NCBI RefSeq assembly: GCF_003122215.1
Contig: NZ_QEYD01000011.1
Span: 62,001 to 126,000, forward strand
DNA length: 64,000 bases
DNA from: Pararhodobacter marinus
GTDB lineage: Bacteria > Pseudomonadota > Alphaproteobacteria > Rhodobacterales > Rhodobacteraceae
Reading direction: 5' to 3'
Part shown: piece after piece, positions 23,650-31,009 of the stretch
Layout: each line of letters opens with the position of its first letter
Position numbering within the stretch: the first letter of the stretch is position 1
Position numbers and translations under genes: made by a program
The notes under the pieces: generated by a model
What the model saw: the letters and a program-made list of their open reading frames with translations, nothing else
What the model was told of the DNA's origin: nothing
Databases searched by the model: none

Positions 23650-23999
23650 CCCCGCGTGACACCAAGCCCCCCATCCCGTCCGATGCCAGCCCGGAGGCCG
23701 CCATGACCGACGATACCGACCGCGCCGCCGCGCTGTTGCGCGAACACCGGGAGAGCATCGACCGTCTCGATGCGATCCTGGTCTACACGCTCGCCGAACG
23801 CTTCACCCACACCCAGGCGGTGGGACGGCTGAAGGCCGAGCACAGCCTGCCGCCCTCGGATCCGTCGCGCGAGGCGCGGCAGATCGAGCGGCTGGAATGG
23901 TTGGCCAAAGAGGCCGATCTCGACCCGGAATTCGCCAAGAAATTCCTCGGATTCATCATCTCGGAAGTGATCCGTCACCACGAGAAGTTGCAGAACTGA
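23646..23999 (+). CDS. Chorismate mutase, AroQ type
   Basis: The 117-residue all-helical enzyme converts chorismate to prephenate in phenylalanine/tyrosine synthesis. The core is visible as LLREHRESIDRLDAILVYTLAERFTHTQAVGRLKAEH, with the catalytic R and K positions, followed by REARQIERLEWLAKEADLDP and the terminal helix FAKKFLGFIISEVIRHHEKLQ. An internal ATG at 23703 could be the true start, giving 98 residues; the first ATG is favoured by its four-base overlap with the preceding stop. Confidence 0.9.
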   Translation: MTPRDTKPPIPSDASPEAAMTDDTDRAAALLREHRESIDRLDAILVYTLAERFTHTQAVGRLKAEHSLPPSDPSREARQIERLEWLAKEADLDPEFAKKFLGFIISEVIRHHEKLQN

Positions 24000-24068
24000 T
24001 CCCCATCTTGGCCCCGGCCGCAGGCTGCGATCCCGGGGTCCCAACAGCCATCAATAGGAGATACACCC

Positions 24069-24431
24069 ATGGCTACCAAAATCCGTCTCGCCCGTGGCGG
24101 CTCGAAAAAGCGCCCGTTCTACGCCATCGTCGTGGCCGACAGCCGCATGCCGCGCGACGGCCGCTTCCTGGAGAAGCTGGGCACCTATAACCCGCTTCTG
24201 CCCAAGGACAGCGAAGACCGCGTGAAAATGGATCTCGAGCGCGCGAAAGTGTGGCTCGACAAGGGCGCCGTCCCGACGGACCGCATCGTGCGCTTCCTCG
24301 AAGCGGCCGGTCTGCGCGAGAAGGCCACCCGCAACAACCCGCAGAAAGCCCAGCCCGGCAAGAAGGCGCAGGAACGCGCCAAGGCCCGCGCCGACAAGGC
24401 CGCCGCTGCCGAGGCTCCGGCCGAAGAGTAA
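24069..24431 (+). CDS. rpsP: 30S ribosomal protein S16
   Basis: The 120-residue protein opens with the typical [20 protein letters not shown] and has [13 protein letters not shown]. It is a structural protein of the small subunit. The Lys/Ala-rich tail after residue 85 is a usual alphaproteobacterial extension. The ATG follows AGGAG. It begins the classic rpsP-rimM-trmD-rplS order, here interrupted by two extra genes before rplS. Confidence 0.97.
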   Translation: MATKIRLARGGSKKRPFYAIVVADSRMPRDGRFLEKLGTYNPLLPKDSEDRVKMDLERAKVWLDKGAVPTDRIVRFLEAAGLREKATRNNPQKAQPGKKAQERAKARADKAAAAEAPAEE

Positions 24432-24647
24432 TCTTGCGCCAAGGGGGGGGCCGGGGGAGGGGTTTCGCCCTCGTCCGGAAGCCCTCCGGGCTTCAGCCCT
24501 CGCGCGACCGGGCGCGCCGCTTGCGCGGCGCGCCTTGCCCGTGACAGGGGGGGCGTGAGAAGAAGGATTGCGTCGTGAGGGCGCGGTCTTCGAGTATTTA
24601 GGGCAAAGTGAAAACAGGTTGCGGCGCGCTGCATCGGGGAGTTTGGG
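24432..24647 (+). other. GC-rich intergenic segment with hairpins and a repeat-like tail
   Basis: The gap between rpsP and rimM has no ORF of note. It holds hairpin AAGCCC-TCC-GGGCTT (about 24480-24493) and a strong hairpin GGCGCGCCGC-TT-GCGCGGCGCGCC (about 24510-24533), neither followed by a T-run. Near the end, CGAGTATTTAGGGCAAAGTG (from about 24589) recalls the GAGGATATTT..AACAAAGA tail of the double-hairpin repeat, so this could be a diverged relative. The hairpins would reduce rpsP read-through into rimM. Confidence 0.4.
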
Positions 24648-25151
24648 ATGTCGGATCGGGTCTGTGTCGGGGCGATTGCCGGGGCCTTCGGGGTCAAGGG
24701 CGAGGTCCGGCTGAAGAGCTTCTGCGCCGAGCCCGAGGCGATCGGCGGCTACGGGCCGCTCTTCACCGAGGATGGCAGTCGGTCCTTCACCGTGAAGCTG
24801 GGCCGTCCCGTGCCCAACGGGCTGTCGGCGCGGCTGAGCGGCGTGGGCACGCGCGAGCAGGCCGAGGCGTTGCGCGGGACGCGGCTTTACGCCGGGCGCG
24901 ACCAGTTGCCGTCGCTGCCCGATGACGAATTCTACCATGCCGATCTGATCGGCCTGACGGTGCTCGATACCGGTGGCACCACGCTGGGCCGGGTGAGCGC
25001 GGTGCTCAATCACGGCGCGGGCGATCTGCTGGAGATCCAGCGCCCGGGCAAGGGCAACGCGCTGTTGCCCTTCACGCGGGCGGTGGTGCCGACGGTCGAC
25101 CTGGCCTCGGGCCGGATCATCGCCGATCCGCCCGAGGGGTTGCTGGAATGA
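24648..25151 (+). CDS. rimM: 16S rRNA processing protein RimM
   Basis: The 167-residue protein assists maturation of the 30S head. Its N-terminal barrel opens with [21 protein letters not shown], and the C-terminal PRC barrel begins at [23 protein letters not shown] (about residue 90) and ends with the [19 protein letters not shown] block. Length and place between rpsP and trmD are as expected. Confidence 0.95.
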   Translation: MSDRVCVGAIAGAFGVKGEVRLKSFCAEPEAIGGYGPLFTEDGSRSFTVKLGRPVPNGLSARLSGVGTREQAEALRGTRLYAGRDQLPSLPDDEFYHADLIGLTVLDTGGTTLGRVSAVLNHGAGDLLEIQRPGKGNALLPFTRAVVPTVDLASGRIIADPPEGLLE

Positions 25152-25179
25152 GCCGCCCCGCGCCGACCGGGGGCAGGCC

Positions 25180-26022
25180 GTGAGCGGCGACCGCGACGCG
25201 CCGGGGCCCAAGCGCTCGCATGGCCGGGTCGCCGTCAGGCTCTCGGTGCAGCCCGAGGATCTGCTCAGCGGGCGCCCGCGGCTCAAGGGCGCCTGGACTG
25301 CCAAGATCATCACGCTGTTTCCCGCGGCCTTTCCCGGCGTGCTGGAACAGTCGCTGACCGGCAAGGCGCTGGAGCGCGGGCAATGGCGGCTGGAGACGAT
25401 CGACCTGCGCCCCTTCGGCGAGGGCAAGCACCGTAATGTCGACGACACGCCCGCCGGCGGCGGCGCGGGCATGGTGCTGCGCGCCGACGTCGTGGCGAAG
25501 GCGCTCGACGAGGCGGATCACGGCACGCCCGGGCGGGCGCGCTGGCCGCTCGTCTATCTCTCGCCGCGCGGCCGGCCTTTCGATCAGGCGACGGCGCGGC
25601 GCTGGGCGCGGTGCGACGGCGTCACGCTGCTTTGCGGCCGGTTCGAGGGGGTCGACGAGCGGGTGCTCGATCATTACGGCATCGAAGAGGTCAGTCTTGG
25701 CGATTTCGTCCTGACCGGCGGCGAGATCGCCGCGCAGGCGATGATCGACGCAACCGTGCGGCTTTTGCCGGGCGTTCTGGGCAACGCGGCCTCGACCGAG
25801 GAGGAGAGCCATTCGAACGGCCTGCTCGAGCATCCGCAATACACCCGCCCGGCGGTCTGGGAAGGGCGCGAGATCCCGCCCGTCCTGCAATCGGGCAACC
25901 ATGCCGAGATCGCCCGCTGGCGCCGGGAACAGGCCGAGCGGCTTACGCGCGCGCGGCGGCCCGATCTTTGGGCGCGCTATCGCGAAGGGCAGGGGGGCGA
26001 CGGGCGAGAGGGCGACGGCTGA
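25180..26022 (+). CDS. trmD: tRNA (guanine37-N1)-methyltransferase
   Basis: The 280-residue SPOUT methyltransferase makes m1G37, which prevents frameshifting. Recognisable blocks are WTAKIITLFPAAFPGVLEQSLTGKAL, GGGAGMVLRADVVAKAL, YLSPRGRPFDQ and the SAM-binding knot CGRFEGVDERVLDHYGIEEVSLGDFVLTGGE. About 38 extra N-terminal residues precede the usual start. The GTG at 25180 is the first in-frame start after rimM, and a start closer to WTAKII cannot be excluded. Confidence 0.95.
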   Translation: MSGDRDAPGPKRSHGRVAVRLSVQPEDLLSGRPRLKGAWTAKIITLFPAAFPGVLEQSLTGKALERGQWRLETIDLRPFGEGKHRNVDDTPAGGGAGMVLRADVVAKALDEADHGTPGRARWPLVYLSPRGRPFDQATARRWARCDGVTLLCGRFEGVDERVLDHYGIEEVSLGDFVLTGGEIAAQAMIDATVRLLPGVLGNAASTEEESHSNGLLEHPQYTRPAVWEGREIPPVLQSGNHAEIARWRREQAERLTRARRPDLWARYREGQGGDGREGDG

Positions 26023-26028
26023 CGCCGT

Positions 26029-26565
26029 TCAGCGCCAGGCGATACCGTTTTGCGCGTAGCATTCCTCGAGCGTCTCGAGCGCTGCGGTCGATCCGTTCAG
26101 GATCCATTGCCGTTCGTCATCGCCGTCGATGGCGGTGGTGATGTAATTTCCCGCCATGAGCTGATCGCGCAACTCGGCGCTCAGCGCGGTCGAGGCCCAG
26201 CCGCCGCGATGGATCTGGTAATCGCCCGGCGTTTCCGTGGCGTCGACGATCACCCGACCGGGCACCGCGCTGCCGAAGACCGGGCTGGGCGCCTGCGAGG
26301 TCGGGACATAGATCGCCCAGCCTTCGGGCAGGTCGGTGCGCCGCTCGATCAGCAGCGGGCCCGCCGATTGCAGCGGGATCGTTGCCCGGCAGCCGGTGAA
26401 GACCTGCGCACCGTGCAGCGATTCGATCAGCCAGTTGCGGGAATTGGCGTAGAAATCGCTCGAAATCGCGGGGTCGGTGGGGTCGGCGAAGGCGGGCGCC
26501 TGTGGCGATGCAAGCGCGGCGCAGAACAGGGCGGCGGTTGCAAGGGCTGGGATCGGGCGTTTCAC
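26029..26565 (-). CDS. Exported protein of unknown function
   Basis: I do not recognise a family. The 178-residue protein has a clear signal peptide (KRPIPALATAALFCAALASP, cleavage near AFA-DP). The mature part has two cysteines, in FTGCRATIP and LEECYAQNG, that could form a disulfide. It also has a possible strand-rich middle (SPVFGSAVPGRVIVDATETP). The GTG start follows GGAGAG at good spacing. It is convergent with trmD with only six bases between the stops. Confidence 0.75.
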   Translation of the reverse strand: MKRPIPALATAALFCAALASPQAPAFADPTDPAISSDFYANSRNWLIESLHGAQVFTGCRATIPLQSAGPLLIERRTDLPEGWAIYVPTSQAPSPVFGSAVPGRVIVDATETPGDYQIHRGGWASTALSAELRDQLMAGNYITTAIDGDDERQWILNGSTAALETLEECYAQNGIAWR

Positions 26566-26757
26566 GGAGCTCTCCGGTCAGGATCGGACGGGCAGATGGT
26601 GGCGGGAAATCCCCCGGGGTCAAGGGCGCGCAGATCGTCCGGGGAAGGGGATGCGCAATTTGCTCCGGGGAGACCCACCGGCAGGATCCCGCCCGCTGCT
26701 ATGGCTCTTTTCGGCGCAGGCATTACCTGTCCGCGCGGGAATGGACAGGAGACGGAT

Positions 26758-27498
26758 GTGCCGACACTCATCATCATCGGCGCCGGGACAGGGGTTTCGG
26801 CCGCCATCGCGCGCCGCTTCGGGCGCGAAGGCTACAGCGTCGGGCTGATTGCGCGCTCGCCCTCGTCGCTGGACCGGCTATGCGAGGGGCTCGAGGACGA
26901 AGGGATCACCGCCAGCGCCGAGCCTGCGGATGCGGGCGACCTGCCGGGGCTGAGCGAAGCGCTGGCGCGGCTGGCCGGGCGGCTGGGTGGCTGCGACGTG
27001 CTGGTGTGGAACGCCTCGGTCCAGCGGCCGGGAGGCCCGCTCGACACGCCGGTCGAGACGGTGCAGCGCGAATTGTCGGTGAACCTGCTCGGCGCGCTGC
27101 AAAGCGTGCAGCAGGTGGCGCCGGCGATGGTCGAGGCCGGGACGGGCGCGATCCTGTTCACCGGCGGCGGGCTGGCGCTGGAACCGTTCCCGGAATGGAC
27201 CTCGCTGGCTTTGGGCAAGGCGGCTTTGCGCAGCCTGGGCCTGTCTTTGTACAAGGAACTGGCGCCCAAGGGCGTGCATGTCTCGGTCGTGGCGATCTGC
27301 GGCCATGTCGCGCCGGGCACGGCTTTCGATCCCGATACGATCGCGCAGGAATATTACCGGCTGGCGACCGCGCCCAAAGGGGTGAAGGACCGCGAGCTGA
27401 TCCTCCAGCCGCAGGGCAGCGACGTCTATTACAACGACCCGAAGCGCAGGCACGCGATGACGACATTGCCGCCCGCGCATGTGCGTCTGGGCCGCTGA
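26758..27498 (+). CDS. Short-chain dehydrogenase/reductase family protein
   Basis: The 246-residue protein has the glycine-rich cofactor loop IIGAGTGVSAAIARRFG at the N-terminus and the NAxxxRPGG loop as WNASVQRPGG. At the active-site position the usual Y-x-x-x-K appears as ...WTSLALGKAALRSLGLS: lysine is present, but the tyrosine position is occupied by S or L. Catalysis by the usual SDR mechanism is thus doubtful. The GTG follows AGGAG. It stands between an exported protein and rplS, with no pathway context. Confidence 0.82.
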   Translation: MPTLIIIGAGTGVSAAIARRFGREGYSVGLIARSPSSLDRLCEGLEDEGITASAEPADAGDLPGLSEALARLAGRLGGCDVLVWNASVQRPGGPLDTPVETVQRELSVNLLGALQSVQQVAPAMVEAGTGAILFTGGGLALEPFPEWTSLALGKAALRSLGLSLYKELAPKGVHVSVVAICGHVAPGTAFDPDTIAQEYYRLATAPKGVKDRELILQPQGSDVYYNDPKRRHAMTTLPPAHVRLGR

Positions 27499-27567
27499 GC
27501 GCCGAAGGGCCGTTCCACCCCTTGTTTGCAAGGGCCGCGGCCCGTCGGGGCGCTATGTGAAGCGGGC

Positions 27568-27596
27568 TTGACCGGCGTGCGGCTTGCCCCTATACC
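27568..27596 (+). promoter_or_regulatory. Sigma-70-type promoter of rplS-rpmE
   Basis: TTGACC (27568-27573) and TATACC (27591-27596) are spaced exactly 17 bp. Transcription would begin near 27603, giving an untranslated leader of about 214 bases. The 318-base gap from 27499 to 27816 is therefore a promoter plus long leader, without an ORF. Confidence 0.72.
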
Positions 27597-27606
27597 GCGC
27601 CCGTCC

Positions 27607-27640
27607 GGGGGCGGAATCGTCCGCCGGGCCGTTTTCGTTT
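27607..27640 (+). promoter_or_regulatory. Possible attenuator in the rplS leader
   Basis: Directly after the predicted start, GGCGGA-ATCG-TCCGCC forms a hairpin, followed after six bases by TTTTCGTTT. The T-tract is set off from the stem, so termination would be partial at best. Further GC-rich inverted segments fill the leader to 27816. Autoregulation by L19 is conceivable. Confidence 0.35.
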
Positions 27641-27816
27641 GGGCCCCACCATCGCCGGTGGAACCCGGTCCGGCGAGGGGATCACAGAACGACGACCGAA
27701 ATCTCTGGCGGACGGCCCCCGATGGACGGGATGGCGGGATCCGGTGGCAGACCAGAGCTCTGGGGCGGCACAGACCTTCACGGAACAACCGTGAGCCATC
27801 ATAGGAGAAGATCAGC

Positions 27817-28194
27817 ATGAACCTGATCGCCGAAATCGAAGCCGAGCAGATCGCTGCTCTTGGCAAGACCATCCCTGATTTCAAGCCGGGCGACACCGTG
27901 CGCGTCGGCTACAAGGTGACCGAAGGCACGCGCTCGCGTGTGCAGATGTTCGAAGGCGTCTGCATTGCCCGTTCGGGCGGCCTGAACATCGGTGCCTCGT
28001 TCACCGTCCGCAAGATCTCGTTCGGCGAAGGCGTCGAGCGTATGTTCCCGCTCTACTCGACCAACATCGATTCGATCGAGGTCGTTCGCCGCGGTAAGGT
28101 CCGTCGCGCCAAGCTCTACTACCTGCGTGAGCGTCGCGGCAAATCGGCCCGTATCGCCGAAAAGACCAACTACCGTCCGCTGGCCGACAAGTAA
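27817..28194 (+). CDS. rplS: 50S ribosomal protein L19
   Basis: The 125-residue protein has the L19 core [33 protein letters not shown] and [41 protein letters not shown]. It lies at the 30S-50S interface. The ATG follows AGGAGAAG. rpmE follows after 11 bases, so the two are cotranscribed and end at a strong terminator. Confidence 0.97.
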   Translation: MNLIAEIEAEQIAALGKTIPDFKPGDTVRVGYKVTEGTRSRVQMFEGVCIARSGGLNIGASFTVRKISFGEGVERMFPLYSTNIDSIEVVRRGKVRRAKLYYLRERRGKSARIAEKTNYRPLADK

Positions 28195-28205
28195 GGAGCG
28201 CGAGC

Positions 28206-28427
28206 ATGAAATCCTCGATCCATCCCGATTACCACCTGATCAACGTCAAGCTGGTCGACGGCACCGTGGTGCAGATGAAATCGACCTGGGGCGCCGAAGG
28301 CGATTCGATCGCTCTGGACATCGATCCGTCGGTGCACCCCGCCTGGACCGGCGGCACCTCGCGCCTGATGGATACCGGCGGCCGCGTGTCGAAGTTCAAG
28401 AACAAATACGCCGGCCTCGGGTTCTGA
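28206..28427 (+). CDS. rpmE: 50S ribosomal protein L31
   Basis: The 73-residue protein opens [20 protein letters not shown], as alphaproteobacterial L31 does, and ends [10 protein letters not shown]. It lacks the zinc-ribbon CxxC cysteines, so it is the zinc-free form. AAGGAG precedes the ATG. Confidence 0.95.
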   Translation: MKSSIHPDYHLINVKLVDGTVVQMKSTWGAEGDSIALDIDPSVHPAWTGGTSRLMDTGGRVSKFKNKYAGLGF

Positions 28428-28451
28428 GCCGCCGCGTATCGCAGAATGCCG

Positions 28452-28488
28452 GAAACGCCGCTACATCCGTAGCGGCGTTTTCCTTTTG
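28452..28488 (+). terminator. Rho-independent terminator after rpmE
   Basis: The 11-bp stem AACGCCGCTAC / GTAGCGGCGTT with loop ATCC is followed by TTCCTTTT. It closes the rplS-rpmE unit. Confidence 0.9.
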
Positions 28489-28507
28489 ACGGCACACCAA
28501 GGCCTGC

Positions 28508-29692
28508 ATGTTTCTCGATACCGCCATTCTTGGAACTATCCTGATCGCGCTGGGCCTGCTGTGGCTGCCGGGCCTGCGCGGGGCGACGACATGGCGCGCC
28601 ATGGTGACGCCGCTGGCCTCGATCATCGGCTCGGGCTTTCTGGTGCTGGGGCCGCTTCTGAACCATGCGTACGGGCTCTGGGGGCCGTTTGTGATGGGCG
28701 CGCTGTGTCTTGTCGCCTGGGGCTTCGGTGCCGCGATCCGCGACAATATCCGCGCCATCGACAGTGACGGACAGGCCGGTGCGGCCTGGGCCGAGAATAC
28801 CGCCTCGGCGCTTCTGGGTTTCGCCTATATGGTCTCGGTCGCCTATTACCTGAACCTGCTGGGCAGTTTCGCGGTCTCGCTTCTGCCGTTCCAGTCGCAG
28901 CTTCTGGCGCGCGCCATCACGACCGCGGTCTACGCGGTCATCCTGATCGTCGGCTGGACGCGGGGTTTCGCGGTGCTCGAACGGATGGAATATGCCTCGG
29001 TCGCGCTGAAACTGGCGATCATCGCCGGGCTTCTGTTGGCACTGGGCGTCTATCTGGGACAGGCATTGGACGGCGATGCGCTGGTCTTCACCGACCCGAC
29101 CGAGACCGGCTGGCCCGCGCTGACACTGGCTTTCGGCATGATCGTCACGGTGCAAGGCTTCGAGACCTCGCGCTATCTGGGCGGGGAATACGACGCGCGG
29201 ACCCGCATCCGCTCGATGCGCAATGCCCAGCTTCTGGCGACGGCAATCTACCTCGTTTACATCGCGCTGGTCACCTATACGTTCAGCCCCGCCCCGCAGG
29301 AGCTGAGCGAAACCGCCATTGTCGGCATGATGGGGGTGATTTCCCCCGTTCTGCCGGTGGTGCTGGTTGCCGCCGCTTTGGCCGCGCAATTCTCGGCGGC
29401 GGTCGCCGATACCGGCGGTTCGGGCGGGCTGTTGCAGGAACTGAGCCGCAGGCGCGTCAGCCAGAAACAGGCCTACGCGCTGACGGTGGCGGTGGGGCTG
29501 GCGCTGACATGGGCGGCGGATGTGTTCGACATCATCGCCTATGCCTCGCGCGCGTTTGCCGCCTATTACGCGGTACAATCCGCGCTGGCCGCGTGGCGGT
29601 GCCGTCGTGCGCGCCCGGCCCGCGCGGGGCTCTATGGCCTGCTGTCGCTTCTGGGTCTTGCCATCGTGATCTTCGGCCGCGCGATCGAATAG
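28508..29692 (+). CDS. Multi-pass membrane protein, APC-superfamily-like
   Basis: The 394-residue protein has about ten to eleven hydrophobic segments. It starts with a segment followed by WRAMVTPLASIIGSGFLVLGP, whose broken IGSGFL helix resembles the first helix of amino acid/amine (APC-type) transporters. ETSRYLGGEYDARTRIRSM matches the loop after helix 6 in that superfamily. No substrate-specific motif is visible. I infer a secondary transporter, but exact family and cargo are unknown. Confidence 0.72.
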   Translation: MFLDTAILGTILIALGLLWLPGLRGATTWRAMVTPLASIIGSGFLVLGPLLNHAYGLWGPFVMGALCLVAWGFGAAIRDNIRAIDSDGQAGAAWAENTASALLGFAYMVSVAYYLNLLGSFAVSLLPFQSQLLARAITTAVYAVILIVGWTRGFAVLERMEYASVALKLAIIAGLLLALGVYLGQALDGDALVFTDPTETGWPALTLAFGMIVTVQGFETSRYLGGEYDARTRIRSMRNAQLLATAIYLVYIALVTYTFSPAPQELSETAIVGMMGVISPVLPVVLVAAALAAQFSAAVADTGGSGGLLQELSRRRVSQKQAYALTVAVGLALTWAADVFDIIAYASRAFAAYYAVQSALAAWRCRRARPARAGLYGLLSLLGLAIVIFGRAIE

Positions 29693-29828
29693 GGCGCTGC
29701 GCCGACACGCATACAACACCCGGGAAAGAAACGCCCGCAGGCCCTTTTCCCCCACCGCCCGCCGCTCTAAACAGGCGCTCCGATCCCGGCTGGCCATGCC
29801 CCGGGCGACGGCACCCAAACAGAGCAGG

Positions 29829-30647
29829 ATGAACACCGTGGCGCATGTCATCGTCACCGGAAACGAAAAGGGCGGGTCGGGGAAATCCACCACCGCCATG
29901 CATATCGCCACGGCGCTGGCCCGCATGGGCTTTCGCGTCGGCGCGCTTGATCTCGACGTCCGGCAACGCACCTTCGGGCGCTATATCGAGAACCGCAGCG
30001 AGTATTGCGCGCGGCAGGGCATCACCCTGCCCAGCCCGACCTACCGGCTGTTGCCCGAGATCGACCCCGCCACCGTGCCGCCGGGCGAAAGCGTGACCGA
30101 TTACCAGCTTTCGGCGGCGCTGAACGAGCTGGAGGAAAGCAGCGATTTCATCCTGATCGACTGCCCCGGCAGCCATACGCGCCTGAGCCAGGTGGCGCAT
30201 TCGCTGGCCGATACGCTGGTCACGCCGATGAACGACAGCTTCATCGATTTCGACCTGCTCGCGCGGATCGATTCCTCGACCAACGAGGTGCTGGGCCCGT
30301 CGATCTATTCGGAAATGGTATGGAAAGCCCGGCAGCTGCGCACGCAGGCCGGGCTGAAGCCGATGGACTGGCTGGTGCTGCGCAACCGTCTGGGGGCTCA
30401 GCAGATGCACAACAAGCGCCGGGTTGGCGAGGCGCTCACCGCGCTGTCGAAGCGGATCGGCTTCCGCGTGGCGCCCGGTTTTTCCGAGCGGGTGATCTTC
30501 CGCGAGCTGTTCCCGCGGGGCCTGACGCTGCTGGATCTTCGCGATACCGGCGTCGAGCAGATGAATATCTCGAACATCGCCGCGCGTCAGGAACTCAGGG
30601 ATCTCCTGACCACGCTGCGCCTGCCCGGCGTGACGGTCAATGTCTGA
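29829..30647 (+). CDS. mipZ: Division-plane positioning ATPase MipZ
   Basis: The 272-residue ParA/MinD-type ATPase has the deviant Walker A KGGSGKST (residues 14-21), ALDLDVRQRTFGRYIENR as in MipZ, and Walker B-like FILIDCPGSHTRLS. In alphaproteobacteria MipZ binds ParB near the origin and inhibits FtsZ, directing the Z-ring to midcell. I used the ATG at 29829, preceded by AGCAGG, rather than an earlier in-frame ATG. Its 3' end overlaps a small convergent gene by 11 bases. Confidence 0.93.
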   Translation: MNTVAHVIVTGNEKGGSGKSTTAMHIATALARMGFRVGALDLDVRQRTFGRYIENRSEYCARQGITLPSPTYRLLPEIDPATVPPGESVTDYQLSAALNELEESSDFILIDCPGSHTRLSQVAHSLADTLVTPMNDSFIDFDLLARIDSSTNEVLGPSIYSEMVWKARQLRTQAGLKPMDWLVLRNRLGAQQMHNKRRVGEALTALSKRIGFRVAPGFSERVIFRELFPRGLTLLDLRDTGVEQMNISNIAARQELRDLLTTLRLPGVTVNV

Positions 30648-30798
30648 AGAAGCGCTTTTCCGGCAGCGTGCTGGGAAGCTGGCGGTGCAGCTCTGCAAGG
30701 CGCTCGTTCACGCGTGATTCCTCGTCGCCGAACAGGGTCATCGGGAATTTCACGGCATGGCCAAAGAGATCGAGGGCAACTTTCTGCAGGGCGGACAT
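30637..30798 (-). CDS. Small 53-residue protein, unknown function
   Basis: The product starts MSALQKVALDLFGHAVKFPM and continues with a charged helical part (DEESRVNERLAELHRQLP) ending KRFFRH. A good Shine-Dalgarno (AGAAGGAT) precedes the ATG. No domain is recognised; the first 25 residues could be an amphipathic helix. It is convergent with mipZ and overlaps it by 11 bases. Small size makes the call less certain, but start signals and amino acid composition support it. Confidence 0.6.
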   Translation of the reverse strand: MSALQKVALDLFGHAVKFPMTLFGDEESRVNERLAELHRQLPSTLPEKRFFRH

Positions 30799-30874
30799 CA
30801 CAGCAATCCTTCTGGGTTCTGGTATGATTAAGGAAGCCGTCGGTTTGTGGCGCGATTGTGGCTGGAACGTGGGA

Positions 30875-30896
30875 TTTTGCGGAAAACAACGCAAAA
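30875..30896. promoter_or_regulatory. Inverted repeat in the divergent region
   Basis: TTTTGCG-N8-CGCAAAA is a perfect 7-bp inverted repeat between the 53-residue gene and the photolyase-like gene. It may be an operator or a transcript hairpin; no regulator is assigned. Confidence 0.35.
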
Positions 30897-30970
30897 TGCT
30901 TGTCGTTCTGCGAGAATGCGTTGCAATTTGCAAAGATTGAACCGCTTTGCGGGATGGGTTAGAGAATGAA

Positions 30971-30986
30971 GGGTGAACATTCACCC
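30971..30986. promoter_or_regulatory. Palindrome just upstream of the photolyase-like gene
   Basis: GGGTGAA-CA-TTCACCC is a perfect 7-bp inverted repeat, 23 bases ahead of the ATG. It is well placed for an operator over the transcription start. Confidence 0.45.
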
Positions 30987-31009
30987 TGCGTTGTCGAGCC
31001 GAGTCGCCC

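Noticed and set aside
26761-27498. A frameshifted dehydrogenase pseudogene
   Set aside because: The reading frame is intact at normal family length; only the catalytic tyrosine is missing.
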